Assembly (NCBI GenBank): GCA_002286715.1
Contig: NSJX01000018.1
Location: 1-64,000, forward strand
DNA from: Dentipellis sp. KUC8613
Taxonomy: Eukaryota; Basidiomycota; Agaricomycetes; Russulales; Hericiaceae
DNA: 64,000 nt
Direction: 5' to 3'
Of this stretch, positions 33,927 through 46,498 are shown piece by piece. Each line of letters begins with the position of its first letter. Position 1 is the first letter of the stretch. Both the position numbers and the translations under genes were made by a program. The notes beneath the pieces were generated by a model, which was not told where the DNA came from, did no database searches, and saw nothing but the letters and a program-made list of their open reading frames with translations.

Positions 33927-35374
33927 CGTAGCCCTCGGTGGTGCCACGATGGTGGCAGGGACCTGGACTCAAAATAGCAGTGTGTGGGTCAATCCAGTAC
34001 GTGTTGCTGGGCCTCGCAGCTGATCGATCATACTTCAAGAGCATAGGTTCGTGGCTTGGGTCAAGGGAACGGCACTCGATTGTATTGCAGTAAACCCATG
34101 GAGGATGCCGATAATGTATAATGACGGGCCATAGAGGCCAATATTTTCGAGAGCGGTGCATGGCATGAGCCTTGCCTCAGTAAATTCCGTAAAGCGGGCT
34201 CGAATTATGGTTATCGCCCCTGTTCCCGGTTCATCTCTATTTCACATGCCTCGCAGACTACATGCTTTCGCAGCGCGTTTCCACTTGCCTCGAATGTACG
34301 TGGGCGTACTTAGCCGCATCGCAGCTCGTGTGTTTATCCATTCTGATAGACGTTTCCTTCCAGCCTGGTCCCAAGCCGCGAGATGCCCGTGCTGTATGGC
34401 TAGGGAGGACTAGAGCCATGATAGCAGCAAATTCTGATCTCTGCCCGCAAATCCCGTGGCCCGTCCTTGCTGGTCCGTGGATATCATCCTGCCGCTTTGA
34501 ACGTTTTCAGAAAAGATACTTTTTTGGGTGACACCGGAGGCTTTTCAGACAGTTATAGACACCACCATTCGCCGGCCATGGGAACGTTGGAGACATCCAA
34601 CAGAGACGGTCTTTGTTGACATCGAAATGCTCCTCCGTATGTATGGCATCATGACGATCCTCAACCCAGGGCCGAGAACGACGACCAACGTAGTACATGC
34701 CGGTGTATTTCACGGGCAGCGGCTTGACGTAAAGGTCAGGGCGATCTGTCGATATCTTGGAAGCGTTGGCGACTTGTTCATCTGCCGTTTCACGTCCTCG
34801 AGGTGATAGATCCAGAATGCTCCGAGCACCGCAGATTAATTGAAGATTCTGACCCGCGTCCCCGCCTGTTCGTGGCGGGGTCGGGCGCAGTTCTGTAACC
34901 CGTTATGGAAGGTCTCGTGGTTGGCACTGAGAAAAGCAAGAACTGATTTCGCGCTCGGAGTTGTGCCATCGCGAAGCTGGAGGAGACCGTGGCTGGTGAC
35001 CTGCTTGTGCTTCTTCCATCTCATCAGCGTTTGTCAGCCCCTGGCCGTCCGCGATGTAGCGCCATTGGCGCTTTCATGGTCCCGGATGGACTTGTCGCCG
35101 GCGCCGTCAGGCTTTCCCAGGCGCCTCGCTCTGGCCGTGAGCCATGAACCGCAGACTCGACCTTGCCAACACGTTGACATCTCGTGGAGACTGCACCGCG
35201 CCTGTAAGTCTGCTCTGTGGCAACGCCGCGGCCGCTGCATTTCCCTTCTAGAGCTCTCATCGGTTTCGTATCTATTATAAACCCTCGTGAGTGTGATGAT
35301 GATGCTGATTCTGGTGGCTGCTCACTTTCAACTTCTATAACTTCTCCACGTCAGTCCTACTCTCAGATATCCTA
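33927..35374. other. 1.4-kb intergenic stretch
   Basis: No recognisable gene. Short plus-strand frames near 34528-34806 and 34840-35280 have no domain and no coding-like bias. The right end is the promoter of the MAPKK gene. Confidence 0.4.
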
Positions 35375-37086
35375 ATGGCGTCCCAAATCGACCACTCTCC
35401 CAGCCCTCGCACCATTCGTCGTTCCAAGTCGTTGCTTCCGTATTCACCATCACAGAGCTTTTGTAGCGCTGCAGGTACAGCTGCTATCAGGCCCTTACCA
35501 CCCGTACCCCAACCGCCTCCCATCCCATTCCCTCCCCCTTCCTATGCGCAGTCACAGTCCCTTCGACCACTGCCGTCACTGAACACGGGCCCTCCGAAGT
35601 TGTCGCTGAAGATTTTGACGTCGGACGCGGTGTCAACGAGCAGCGGCACGAGCAGTCAATCACACAGCGATTACGGCAGCACAGACAGCTTCCCGGATGA
35701 CTTCGGCTCGCGCATGCCCCCGCCAGAATATCACCCGAACGAGGACTTCAACATGGGCACAACTATTCGACCTGCGAACACGAGAGCCATGAAACGCCCG
35801 TTATCTATGAAAGACCTTCGTCGCACGATCAACGACATCGCACTGCGCACACCCGCTTTGGAGCCGTCGAAGTTCGATTCACACGACGTCCGCGATGGCT
35901 ACCCGCACACCGAGTGGTCAGACGATGTGTTTGAGGTTGGTGGTCGCTTGGGGGAGGGCATTGGAGGCGCCGTGTACCAAGTCAAGGACACGCGAACTGG
36001 CATCGTGATGGCACGGAAGACGATTGCTACACACGAAGCTCCAATGAAGCAGCTCATTCGGGAGCTGTCGCTGATCAACATGGTGTCGCACACGAATATC
36101 ATTCGCTTCTATGGTGCCTACATCTCGCCGTCGAGTAGCGAGGTGAAGGTTGTCATGGAGCTGTGTGAAGGGAAGAGTCTGGAAGCTATTGGAGAACGTA
36201 TCAAGAAGGGTAAGGGCAGGGTCGGCGAGAAGGTCGCAGGGCGCATTGCTGAAGGAGTCAGTCACTATCTATTCGGAATATCGCCCATCTCTCTGACTAA
36301 CGGTGCTGCTCAGGTGCTACAAGGGCTGGCTTACCTGCACTCGAAGAGGCTCATTCATCGAGATATCAAACCGTCGAACATCTTGATGTCACGGAAAGGG
36401 ACGGTCAAGCTGTGTGATTTCGGAGTCTCTGGAGAACTTGTCGAGTCGCATGCAGATACGTTCACAGGCACGAGAGTATACATGGCTGTGAGTGAACCAC
36501 GCTTGATTCTAGATATGAGACTGAGCCGCGTCCAGCCGGAGCGTATTACAGGACACGAATACTCCATTCGCGCAGACGTCTGGTCCACCGGTTTGTCTAT
36601 CCTGGAACTTGCCCAGAATCGATTCCCTTTCCCAAGGGATCTTTCAGTCATTGATCTTGTGGTGCACGTCAGCCAGAGCGAGGTAAGCACGCGACGTGAG
36701 CTCTGTTCGGCTCCGACGCATTTTTCTGATGTGTTCTCGCAGCCTCCCCGACTGGAGGATGAGCCTCCAGTGCACTGGAGTGACGAGATGAAGGACTTCA
36801 TACGAGCTTCGTATGTCAACTTGGCTTTCTGCTTTTGCATGTGGTCTAATTCTACGCAGCCTCATGTGCAACCCTGCATCTCGGCCTACACCAAGGGAGA
36901 TGTTGCAGCATCCATGGATTACGAAGGTCATGAGACACAGGGTAGATATGGCCCAATGGATTGCTGAGGTATGGCGCTGGAATACTTCAAAATCGCAAGG
37001 ATCGAAAGAAAAGTGCGTCGCTTGCCTCCCATAAGATATGCGTCTTGCTGACTGCTTTGCGTAGTGTATCTTGCGCCGCCTCATAG
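35375..37086 (+). CDS. MAP kinase kinase (Mkk1/Pek1-like)
   Basis: Dual-specificity kinase, probably of the cell-wall-integrity MAPK cascade. Exons 35375-36256, 36314-36487, 36536-36682, 36743-36810, 36860-37012, 37065-37086; 481 aa. An N-terminal ~180-residue Ser/Pro-rich tail precedes the kinase domain. Seen in order: Gly loop GEGIGGAVYQV, catalytic Lys in VMARKTI, PMKQLIRELS, HRDIKPSN, LCDFGVSGELV, YMAPERI across the third exon junction, ADVWSTGLSILELAQNRFPF. The activation segment VESHADTFTGTRVYM keeps Ser and Thr positions but differs from the usual NSLA-TFTGTSFYM. PBS2 and Ste7 classes fit less well. The short last exon adds VSCAAS. Confidence 0.85.
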
Positions 37087-37455
37087 AATGTATAATGGTC
37101 ATGGTTGAGCGTTGAACGCTATCTCATGTCGTCAGGGACAATATCTCAGTTCGCACCATCTTTTGTAACCTATTCCTCCCGCATTCACACATTCATTCCC
37201 CCCACCTGGAGTCTTCTTTGGAGACTATTTATTAGTCTATCGATCTAATATTTACTTGTGTATCTTTACCTTATTGGCATAATTCCAGAATTGCATATGT
37301 GTAACTTGATTATCTGCGTACCATGAGACCTGACTTCATCCGCGCCAAGGCATTGAGCTGATGCACTTTATAACCCAGGGTGGTGTTATCCGTCCGTACT
37401 TCTTACACGCTAACCATGACTCATCGCAGGAAAAGCTCTCAGACCTACCACCAAG
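37087..37455. other. Short intergenic region
   Basis: 369 nt of AT-rich 3' and promoter sequence between co-oriented genes; a CTTTATAA element near 37365-37373 may be the TATA box of the Nudix gene. Confidence 0.4.
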
Positions 37456-38671
37456 ATGTCGACGCACCTCAGCTACCTCGATGTCGCCAAACGATGCGAT
37501 AACTTCCGCCCGCAGGACAGCTCCGAACCGTTGACACCCTTCCGCCTCTCACCCAGCACCAATCCACCGATCGGGCTTCTTCTCCCACCTGTCGTCGCCG
37601 CACTCGTGGCCGACAATGTCGTTCACCGTGCCCAGAACCTTCCCGAGTCCTGGCTAATCCATACTCCCGCCTCTACCTCCTCCGAGCGATCATACGTCGC
37701 CTTCGCGCCGCACCTCACGGACCATGCAGCGCGCAGCGCAGCGCTCGCGACACTCTGCAGTTCCTGGCGCGATGCGGGAGTATTTGTAGAGAAGCTTGGT
37801 GCAAATCTTTGGCGCGACGAACTGTACGACGTGTATTGGGACCCGTTCAAGCGGCATGGCAAGTCACTCGAGCCCACGGACACTGGCGCAGAGCGCACGT
37901 CGGACGCGAATCTCGCGTTTTCGCTTGAGCGCGCGGCGTGTGTGCTCTTCGGTGTGATAACGTGCGGCGTGAATATGACGGTGTTCGAGCAGGACGAAAA
38001 CAGTATACGTGTTTGGGTCCCCCGTCGCGCGAAGGGGAAGCCGACGTACGTGGCACCTCTTCATTCACTCACCCATACTTTTGGTTCCGTTATTCGTATG
38101 TTGATTGACAAGATCGTAGCTTTCCAGGCATGCTGGATAACAGTGTCGGGGGCGGGATCGCTGCAGGCACGAGCGTGCACGAGACGCTTGTGAAGGAGGC
38201 GATGGAAGAGGCGAGCCTGCCCGCGGACGCCATACACAAGTATGCGCGCTCTACGGGGGCCCTTAGCTACTTTTACCGCATGGACACCGGCCATCTGCAG
38301 CCCGAGATTGCGTACGTGTATGACATGCACGTACCAGTGGGGAAGTATACCCTAAAGCCGATGGACGGTGAAGTAGAATCGTTTGAGGTGAGCAGTGGAT
38401 CGTAAAGGGGAGGTCAGCGAGATTTGACGATCCGCAGCTTCTGCCGCTGAAAGAAGTCATTGCGCACCTACGAGCCGGCGAGTTTAAGCCCAACTGTGGC
38501 CTTGGTAAGTTGACAGTTCACATATGAGCACATGTCGCTATGACGAATATCCCGCACACAGTACTCCTCGACTTTCTCATCCGCAAAGGATACGTTACAC
38601 CAGACGATGAACCTGATTTTATGGAGATTATTACCCGCCTCCACGGTAGGTTCGACATCGATAAATGGTAG
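37456..38671 (+). CDS. Nudix hydrolase, TPP/DUF4743 type
   Basis: Exons 37456-38045, 38120-38387, 38438-38504, 38562-38671; 344 aa. The Nudix box is GGGIAAGTSVHETLVKEAMEEAS, with Lys where the consensus has Arg before EUxEE. Upstream are features of the DUF4743-plus-Nudix family related to plant NUDT20/24 and yeast Ynl-type TPP hydrolases: SWLIHTPAS..., SLERAACVLFGVITCGVNMTV and RVWVPRRAKGKPTFPGMLDN. These enzymes act on thiamine diphosphate or its damaged analogues. The C-terminal EPDFMEIITRLHG is typical. A GTAGGT right after RLHG could be a further donor, but no good acceptor follows, so the stop at 38671 is preferred. Confidence 0.87.
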
Positions 38672-39220
38672 CTTGAGGCGGACGCGATAGAAGATAACAA
38701 TGTATTCGTCCATGCAAACGACTCGTCAATTGTTGTCGGCGATACCAGAATGAATGAAGCACGTGCTGTGCACGATGTCCTACCCTCGGTGCCCATTGGC
38801 AGACCCCCTGCTTCGCAGAACATTTGTCAGTTCAAGATGAACGCTGACTGTAATACGACCGGCGCTTTGGTTACGAGCGATCTGTAAAACGCCTCGAGCC
38901 TGTGCTATCGCAGGGAACGGGTTTCAAGGGTCGGGTAGGCTCGCCACGGCCATATTGTATGCATCCACCTACCCACGCTGCTCCGTGGTGTCTTCAGATA
39001 CGCTCGTATGACCCTGAGTAATGCTTCGGTGATGTATATACGCCGCTTCGAGAGAACATGCTGACATGGAAATGAGAACCTTCGGCCAAGAATATCGCCC
39101 GCAATCGCCCCTTCGATGTTGACGTGCTCGGGTAAACGGCGAGTCGAGGCTGACCCACAAATCATTCAGCAATCCTGTCCCTGCTGAGTTCGGATTCTGG
39201 AAATAAATGGCTTCTCAGTG
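38672..39220. other. Intergenic region
   Basis: About 550 nt with no domain-bearing frame. Confidence 0.4.
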
Positions 39221-39226
39221 AATGCT

Positions 39227-39236
39227 GATATAAAAG
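39227..39236 (+). promoter_or_regulatory. TATA box of monooxygenase copy 1
   Basis: GATATAAAAG about 80 nt before the ATG at 39312, the same spacing as for copy 2. Confidence 0.6.
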
Positions 39237-39311
39237 AGGATGGTCGGATACAAGTCGAATGCACATACCGTTATCGCTAGAGTCGTCGCTTTCCTTACTC
39301 AAGTCAAACCG

Positions 39312-40768
39312 ATGGCGAAGACCAAGGTGATAATCGTCGGCGCGGGCATCGCAGGGCCCACTCTTGCTATTTTTCTGCAACTCAAAGGCTACGATCCGGT
39401 CATCTATGAGAAAACTGAAGGATTGTCTGAGGCGGGGATTAGCTTAGTGTGCGTGATTTGGCTCGCTTTTCACCATGTTCTAATCATGTTACGATGCTAG
39501 TTTGCAGCCCAACGGCCTCCGTGTGCTCTCGCGCATACCAGGGCTCATCCAGACCATCCCAGGGAAGAAGCTCGAAAGGGGTTTGGAGTGGTCTCTTCTC
39601 GACGAAGACCCAGGTTTGCTGACAGAGACATATGGCCCTACTCGTGTTGATAAAGAGCTCGGCTTCGGGATGTTCACCGTGCTGAGGGCCAAACTGCGCC
39701 AGGTACTCGTCGAAGCGACGGAAGCACGCAACATCCCCATTCATTGGGGTCATACGTTGGTCTCTCTTGAACAAAGCGAGAATGGCGTTCGAGCCGTGTT
39801 TGCGAACGGGACAAGTGCCGAAGGCAGTTTCCTCGTTGGCTGTGATGGCCTACACAGCAATACGCGTATAGCGGTCTTTGGGAACGAGAAAGCAAACTTT
39901 ACGGGACTTACACAGGCTCGTTGCACGATCATAGTTGTGCGGTCCTCCTCTGACCAGTCTTGTAGACGGGAGGGATTTCCCCAACGCCCAGGTTCTTGTC
40001 CGAGAAGGTCACAGCGGTGAACTTATATGGCGATGGTATACATATGGTGACATATCCTGTTTCAGACACCCATTCGTCATTTGCGTACGTCGCCATTTCC
40101 GTACGCAGAGAAGTATACTGACGTCCTGCAGAATCACGCAACGCGAAGATGAAGCCAGGGAGTCATGGCAGATTTTGGACAGTCATGCCTTGGAGGAGTT
40201 CAAGAAAGGGCCATTATCTCAAATCGGCTTCGGCTTCGGTGACATAGTCAGCACTGCAGAGAGATTTGTGAAGGTACGTCAAACCTCACCGCGACATGAA
40301 GGGGCGAAACTAATCCATGTACAAAGTACGGTCTATATGACCGCCCAGAGCTGAAAGCGTGGCATAAAGGGCGTGTCCTCCTCATCGGTGATGCCGCGCA
40401 CCCCACCAGTCCAGTAAGACTATTTCGTGTTATGGAAGTTCATTTTTCTGACTGTAGTAAAGCATATTGGACAGGGCGCGAATCAAGCCTTCGAGGATAT
40501 TTACCTGTTGGCCAGTCTACTCCAGGAGTATAATTCCGACGCCAGCCCACCCTCGACAAAGACTTTGGAACATATTTTTACCAAGTTCGAGATCGTGCGC
40601 ATCCCAAGATGCGCTGCATTGGTAGCTGGTGCACGTCAGCAGGGGGAACGCCGGGTTGTGCACGGCGTGCAGGCCTGTCTGAAACGAAACCAGGAAGTCC
40701 GGAGTGACCAGGACCATTTCACGAAACGAGCTATCGACGTCTTTCGCTCTGCCCCAGGAAAGTGGTAG
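39312..40768 (+). CDS. FAD-dependent monooxygenase, copy 1
   Basis: Class A flavoprotein hydroxylase of the salicylate-hydroxylase-like type; substrate unknown. Exons 39312-39448, 39501-39915, 39966-40084, 40132-40273, 40327-40413, 40463-40768; 401 aa. Rossmann dinucleotide motif VIIVGAGIAGPTLA, then LQPNGLRVL, the GCDGLHS (DG) motif and LLIGDAAHPTSP followed by HIGQGANQAFED (FAD ribityl site). Intron 39916-39965 begins with GC rather than GT yet has a good CTGAC branch and TAG end, and only this splice keeps the frame. No signal peptide or membrane anchor. Its closest relative here is copy 2. Confidence 0.85.
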
Positions 40769-41570
40769 CCTTTGTCACATGGATCATCGCCATTATCACT
40801 TTCACTGCTATCGTTCCAATACAAGTAGACTGTCAGTGTCAATACAGTTGTCGATGCCACGACTATATCACTTACTTGATACGCTGAGTGTGATAGCCAC
40901 GACGGCCTCTCCACGTCGGCGATGAAATGCCAAGAGCGAGAACTATTCCTTGTTCCGAAGAGTATGCATGAGGGAGTCAATGTGGTTGGAGAAGATAGTA
41001 GAACGAAGCAATTGAGTGGCCGGGTACATGTCGGGCTCGGTGGTCGGCGAGGTCGGCGCGGGCCGACGTTCGCGGCCAGGCTCCGAATCGCACCCAAGCC
41101 ACTGGCACCTCTCACAATACCTACCACGTCCCTCTACTTGGCTTGACAGCAAAGTATCGTTTTACGCGGCAACTTCTCAATATACAATGTATGGACATGG
41201 TTCAAGGTGCGCGTTTCGTTGATATGTTCAACTTCAATCACGTCCTAGGATCATAGGATCACATGCGCCGTACGCAGAAGCTCGCATCGGGAAATAGTCC
41301 TCACAGTCACTCTGAGAAGCATATGCTCATCTATATACGAAGTTCCAGCATTTTGAAGATATCGTATGACCACTATGGCAACTCCACAAATATCATTGTG
41401 TCCCTTAGCGGTCCGAGGTGTGACGCTTCCTTTCCACGCGCTACTCACCATGACCCAAGTCTTCGCGCGTGGTACGTTACTCCGCCGTAATTCTGTGAGC
41501 GATCTATCACCTGCGTGGATCATGGGATGCGTATTCGTGTTTTCGTGTCCCCGAATTGTAACGCCCCACA
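40769..41570. other. Intergenic region before mannosidase copy 2
   Basis: About 800 nt; no gene recognised. Frames here are short and lack domain content. Confidence 0.4.
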
Positions 41571-41574
41571 GAAG

Positions 41575-41580
41575 TATATA
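41575..41580 (+). promoter_or_regulatory. TATA box of beta-mannosidase copy 2
   Basis: TATATA about 50 nt before the ATG at 41628. Confidence 0.55.
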
Positions 41581-41627
41581 ATGTGTGGGTGTCGAAGTTG
41601 AGTGCAACTCGTGACTCCCTGTTAGCC

Positions 41628-44600
41628 ATGGACTGGCCCTTCCTGCTCGCATTTTGGGCCGCTCTCCTGCCCTCTCTTGCGATGGCCAATGTCTTCAGCC
41701 TTTCGGACTTGCAATGGTCCTTGAGCAGTCAAAATGGATCCATCGTCGTACCTGGTGCAGTCCCATCTGAAGTTCACCTCGACCTTATGAAAGCGGGTAT
41801 CATAACGGAGCCTCTGCTGGAAACGAATGGTACGTCATCAGCGTATGAATTTTCATGCTCTCCAAGTTGACCTTGTCGAAACTCTAGATTTTGATCAGCG
41901 ATGGATTGTGAACGACAACTGGACTTATACTGCCGATATTTCACCGTTCCTCCATGCAGGGACAGCAAATTCTTCGGACAAAACGTTATTAGTCTTCTAT
42001 GGAATAGACACCGTTGCAAATATTGTATGCGTTCAACCTGGAAAGCCCGCTGACATCAGACACTTATGGCATTGACAGACGCTTGCTGGACACCCTGTGG
42101 CCTGGGTCAACAATGAATTTCAGCAATATGTCTACGATGTATCAGACTTGCTTGTATCTCCCGTTGGGAATGACACCAACTTGACTCTTGCTTTCGAGTC
42201 AGCCTGGTTTTATGGAATGAATGTCACGAATAGGCCAGATACGGAGCCTTTCCCAGGAGGTGATTCTGTAGGTATATTTCCTTTGTCTTATTACGTTCCT
42301 CAGTTCATGCTTCCGCGCAGTTCGAATATCCGGGGGTGCGGCAATGGGTACGGAAGATTCAATCAGACTTTGGATGGGACTGGGTAAGTGTTTAGGTCAC
42401 TTGTCTGTGGTGCACGCTGAAACAATATTCCAGGGTCCTGCATTTGTTCCTACGGGCGTCCATAAGCCAGCCTACTTCATCACCCTGACAGGTTCTGGAA
42501 ATAACAGTGCTCCGCCATCTAACGAGACCAGTGTCCCTAGTTCCATAATCTCCACCGCCATCTCAATTGCTCCCACATCTGTCGGCCTCACGTCAGCTGT
42601 CGTGTCGTCCTCTCTTCTGCCGAAGTTGACGACGCAATTCGATATCGCATCTGCGCCAACTTCAACAGCTCAGTCAGATGCGCCAACACAGACCACAATG
42701 GGCTCCTTCAGCGGGTCTTCTGGAGTCACTAGCACTGTTTCTACCCCTGCCAGCACTCCATCTCAGAGTCCACCCAGCAGCGGCATCAGCTCTCCTCTCT
42801 TCATATCTGAATCGTCCATCGACATCTTCAAAGAAGGGTACGTTGATGCATCCCAAGCTGTACCCAACGAGACAGCACCGTGGATCGTCAATGTCAGTCT
42901 CGGCATCTATTCCGTCGTGGCAGCATTATCACCCTCTCTGACTCTGTCGATCGCGGAACTGAACTTCACATCGGATGCAGTAGCTTTGAATGCTCTGACC
43001 ACCATCGGTAATAATACCAATAACAATTCAAGTAGCATCGTCAGCAATCCAGCGTGGCTGAGGGCCAACTTCAGCATTGACGACAGTCTCCCGCAACGGT
43101 GGTTCCCCCATAACCTTGGTACTCCAAAGCTATACAATCTCACGTTCACTCTGGATTTGGGCGCTGGCTCCGACAACATCTCGTTCACCACCCCCGTAGG
43201 TTTCCGCACGATCAGGCTTCTGCAGACCCGATATTCGGATGATGAGGTCGCTCAGCGTGGAATTACCCCTGGGGATCAGTGGCACTTTGAGATCAACGGG
43301 AGGGCATTCTATTCACTCGGAACCAACATTATTCCATTCGACCCCTTCTATGCGAGGATCACGGACGAGAAAGTGCGATTCGTGCTTGAGAGCGCTGTTG
43401 CTAGCGGCCAGAACATGGTACGTATGATACTTCGATGCCACATGCACTGTTTCACACTGATGTCTTGATCAGCTACGTGTCTGGGGAGGCGGTGTCTACC
43501 AGCCGTCAACAACATCTGCCGCTCTCACCCCCAACTTCCCTCCGCACGCCACGGACACGTACTCGTTTTACTCTTTGTGCGACGAGTTAGGGATCCTCGC
43601 CTGGTCCGAGTTCATCTTCTCCGATGCGCTTTATGGATTGAACGACTTTTTGCTCGACTCTGTCAATACGGAGGTTCGACAGAATGTGCGTCGTGTCAAC
43701 AGGCATGCCAGCAATGTGCAATGGGCCGGCGGAAATGAGATCGAGGGGATCGTGCAGGGGTATAGTACATCGTTAGCAAATGGAACACATTATTTGGACG
43801 AGGTCCGCACTCTACATTCCTCGTATCAAGCCTGCACTCATCCACGCCCTTTATCTTACAGTATGTCGCGCTCTTCCAAGACTATCTTCACGACATAGCA
43901 TACGAGGAAACCAACTCGGTAAGCCTTGCACGTCATGGGAGGTCTACGCCGCTAACGCGGGTTTAGGTTCCTTACACGGATTGTTCGACCACCCATGGGG
44001 TATTGTCGCTGGACCCCTTGGTGCTACGCTTCGCCAATGGTACTCCGGGTGAAATTTATGGTAACAGCGGTAAGCAAACGTTTACTATCATTTACCTCCT
44101 TGCTCAGACTTGTGGCTACAGAACGTTATAATTACGAGCCCTCCCAAGCTTTCGAGTACGATACATTCCCTGTGTCTAGATTCGTCAACGAGTTCGGGTA
44201 AGCGCTCCATGCTTATTCCTCGAATGCCGTGTTTAATCAACAATCATGGCCCAGCTACCACTCCATGCCCTCTTTCTACAGCTGGGAAGAAGTACTGACA
44301 AACGCCTCCGACTACTCTTTCAACTCTCCTGTTGTTATGTCGCGCGACCACCATCCGCCAGCCGGTAGCCTCCAATTCCCCAACCCGAATGCGCCCCAAG
44401 GGCAGGAGCAGATGTCCAGCGCCGTTGAGGAGTGGCTTCCCACACCCGGCACAAGCGACTCGAATCAAACGTTCGCGCAGTGGTGCTATAGCACGCAAAT
44501 CTTCCAGGCGATGACGATGGAATCCCAGATCGCGTGGTACCGCCGTGGGGCGGGGCAGGGCGAGAACAATCTCGGCGCGCTCGTGTGGCAACTCAATGAT

Positions 44601-45424
44601 ATCTGGCAAGGCGTGAGCTGGTCCAGCATCGAATATTCTGGCCGATGGAAGGTCCTGCAGTACACGCTCACGGGTATCTTCCGTCCGGTGGTCATCAATC
44701 CATTCTGGACGGCGTTCAATGAGTCGCTGGAGATCATGGTGACATCGGATCGGCTGGAAACTGTGGAGGGCCTTGCGCAGTGGACATGGTACGATTGGCA
44801 GGGGAATGCATTGAACTCAACCTCGATGAACTTCACGGTGCCGACGCTGAACAACTCGCTGCTGTACTCGGCTGATGGCCTCAGCAACATCCTGCCTTCT
44901 GGGAAGACGGGAACGGATGTATGGCTGCTGCTGAACTTGACTGCGGAGGTGGACAATGCCACCGTGACGAACGAACAATACGTGCGTTTCTCCTGCCATT
45001 TTGTGCATTCCAGTGTTCTGATAAGCATCGGACACACAGTTCACACCAACATCCCTTGCAGAGGTGCCTCTCGTCGACCCCAAGATCAGCTTAACTCCCG
45101 GAAACTCCAGCGCAGGGGACCTCACTTTCGTCATATCTGCAGCCGGGGGCGTCGCACCTTGGACATGGCTTGACCACCCTGCAGGCACGGTTGGCTACTT
45201 CGTCGACTCGGCCTCTGGGGTACCGTTGAATGGATTCTATCTCATTCCTGGCCAGGATCGCTCCCGTAAGTGTCCAGTGCTAGCATAGATATCTTGTTGA
45301 GCATCTTGCTGATGGCTGATGGTGGGCAGTGACGTTCAAGTTCAATGCTGCGTTGTCGACGAACAAAAGCCCGGATCCTGGCGAGTTCGTGGTGCGGTCG
45401 CTGTGGAATAACACACATGTGTAA
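41628..45424 (+). CDS. Secreted GH2 beta-mannosidase, copy 2
   Basis: Exons 41628-41829, 41888-42024, 42079-42267, 42321-42383, 42434-43417, 43473-43802, 43862-43918, 43967-44069, 44122-44197, 44255-44981, 45040-45265, 45330-45424; 1062 aa, every phase consistent. Signal peptide MDWPFLLAFWAALLPSLAMA. After the GH2 N-terminal domain (FGWDWGPAFVPTG) comes a Ser/Thr-rich tract of roughly 90-100 residues, shorter than in copy 1. Catalytic acid/base Glu ~614 in QWAGGNE and nucleophile Glu ~712 in RFVNEFG are present. Nine of twelve exons have exactly the length found in copy 1. The third exon ends EPFPGGDS where copy 1 ends ESLLTVD. Expected to be an extracellular enzyme of mannan breakdown. Confidence 0.92.
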
Positions 45425-46410
45425 GACGGGCGTGTATAGCTCGGTTTCGGAGCGTTGAGTGTCCTCTCTGTCCTTCTTGTTTCCTTGTCGCATCCTGTGC
45501 AGCGCCTCATATTTCCTAATGTCATTTTTTTCAATCGTGGGTCCGTTTCATGTTAAACGTCCGACCAGATGGCCATGATCGTTGAGAACACCTGAGTAAG
45601 GATGTCCGACATCACACTGCTCGAAGCAATGGTCTTGATGGTCAGAAACTGAGCATCCAGGTTGAGCGTTCATGGTCGTGCACACGTTTTCTCAGCTACC
45701 CCGTCATCCCCTCTCACTCGGCTACCATGCATGACGCCGTCTAACGGTACAATGTCGGTCAACGTTTCGAACGATCATTTGAGTCAAGATTCAACGACTC
45801 TGTGGTACTGCCGCGTTGACTCGATTGAAGTCGCCGGACGAGTCGGAGTCACTGACGACACGACGCAGCCGTGACACAGCAGCATTGTCTCCGTCCCCCA
45901 TCCAAGCTGCTCACGAATTCTGAGAATCGACCGCTACTATCAGACATCGTCACAGAAAGGCCCTCACACAAATTACACTGATCACCCACCCGCAGAAACA
46001 CAGCCAAATGGAGGGGGCTGCCATAAAATCCATTTGCGCTCGTATACAGTCGCAAGCCACGGTAGCGCGCTCAGAACTTCCAATCGAACCCCGACCCGAC
46101 AGGAGTCATCATCGATGGCTCCTAGACGGCCCTGGCCCACCGCGCTCGTGTGCGACACAGTGCCCACTCACAGTCATCTCCCCTGCGCGTCTTGTTCCCG
46201 GCCTGTCCGAACGTGTGCCGCGCCGGCAGTGCGACGTCGTGCTTCGCCGGTTTCTCTCCCCAGCACACCTGCTAGACGCGCAATTGCAATGGGCTGGGAG
46301 GGCCAAGTGACTAGGTGACTGACGCAACTCATCTGCATAGTGACACAGATCTGCGCCGGACCCTCTGTGGTTCCGCTCCCAGACCGTAATCGAAGTTGGC
46401 CATGGATGGC
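45425..46410. other. Intergenic region
   Basis: About 1 kb without a recognisable gene between mannosidase copy 2 and monooxygenase copy 2. Confidence 0.4.
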
Positions 46411-46419
46411 TATGGGGAG

Positions 46420-46428
46420 TATATAAAA
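46420..46428 (+). promoter_or_regulatory. TATA box of monooxygenase copy 2
   Basis: TATATAAAA about 75 nt before the ATG at 46499; a canonical strong TATA. Confidence 0.7.
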
Positions 46429-46498
46429 CGGTGCAGCATTTTGCATCCGCTCATCCAACCCATTCGACATCGACCACAAGAACACATCTGAACACAAC

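Noticed and set aside
34528..34806. Plus-strand frame of 92 codons
   Set aside because: No start-region signals, domain or splice partners; treated as chance.
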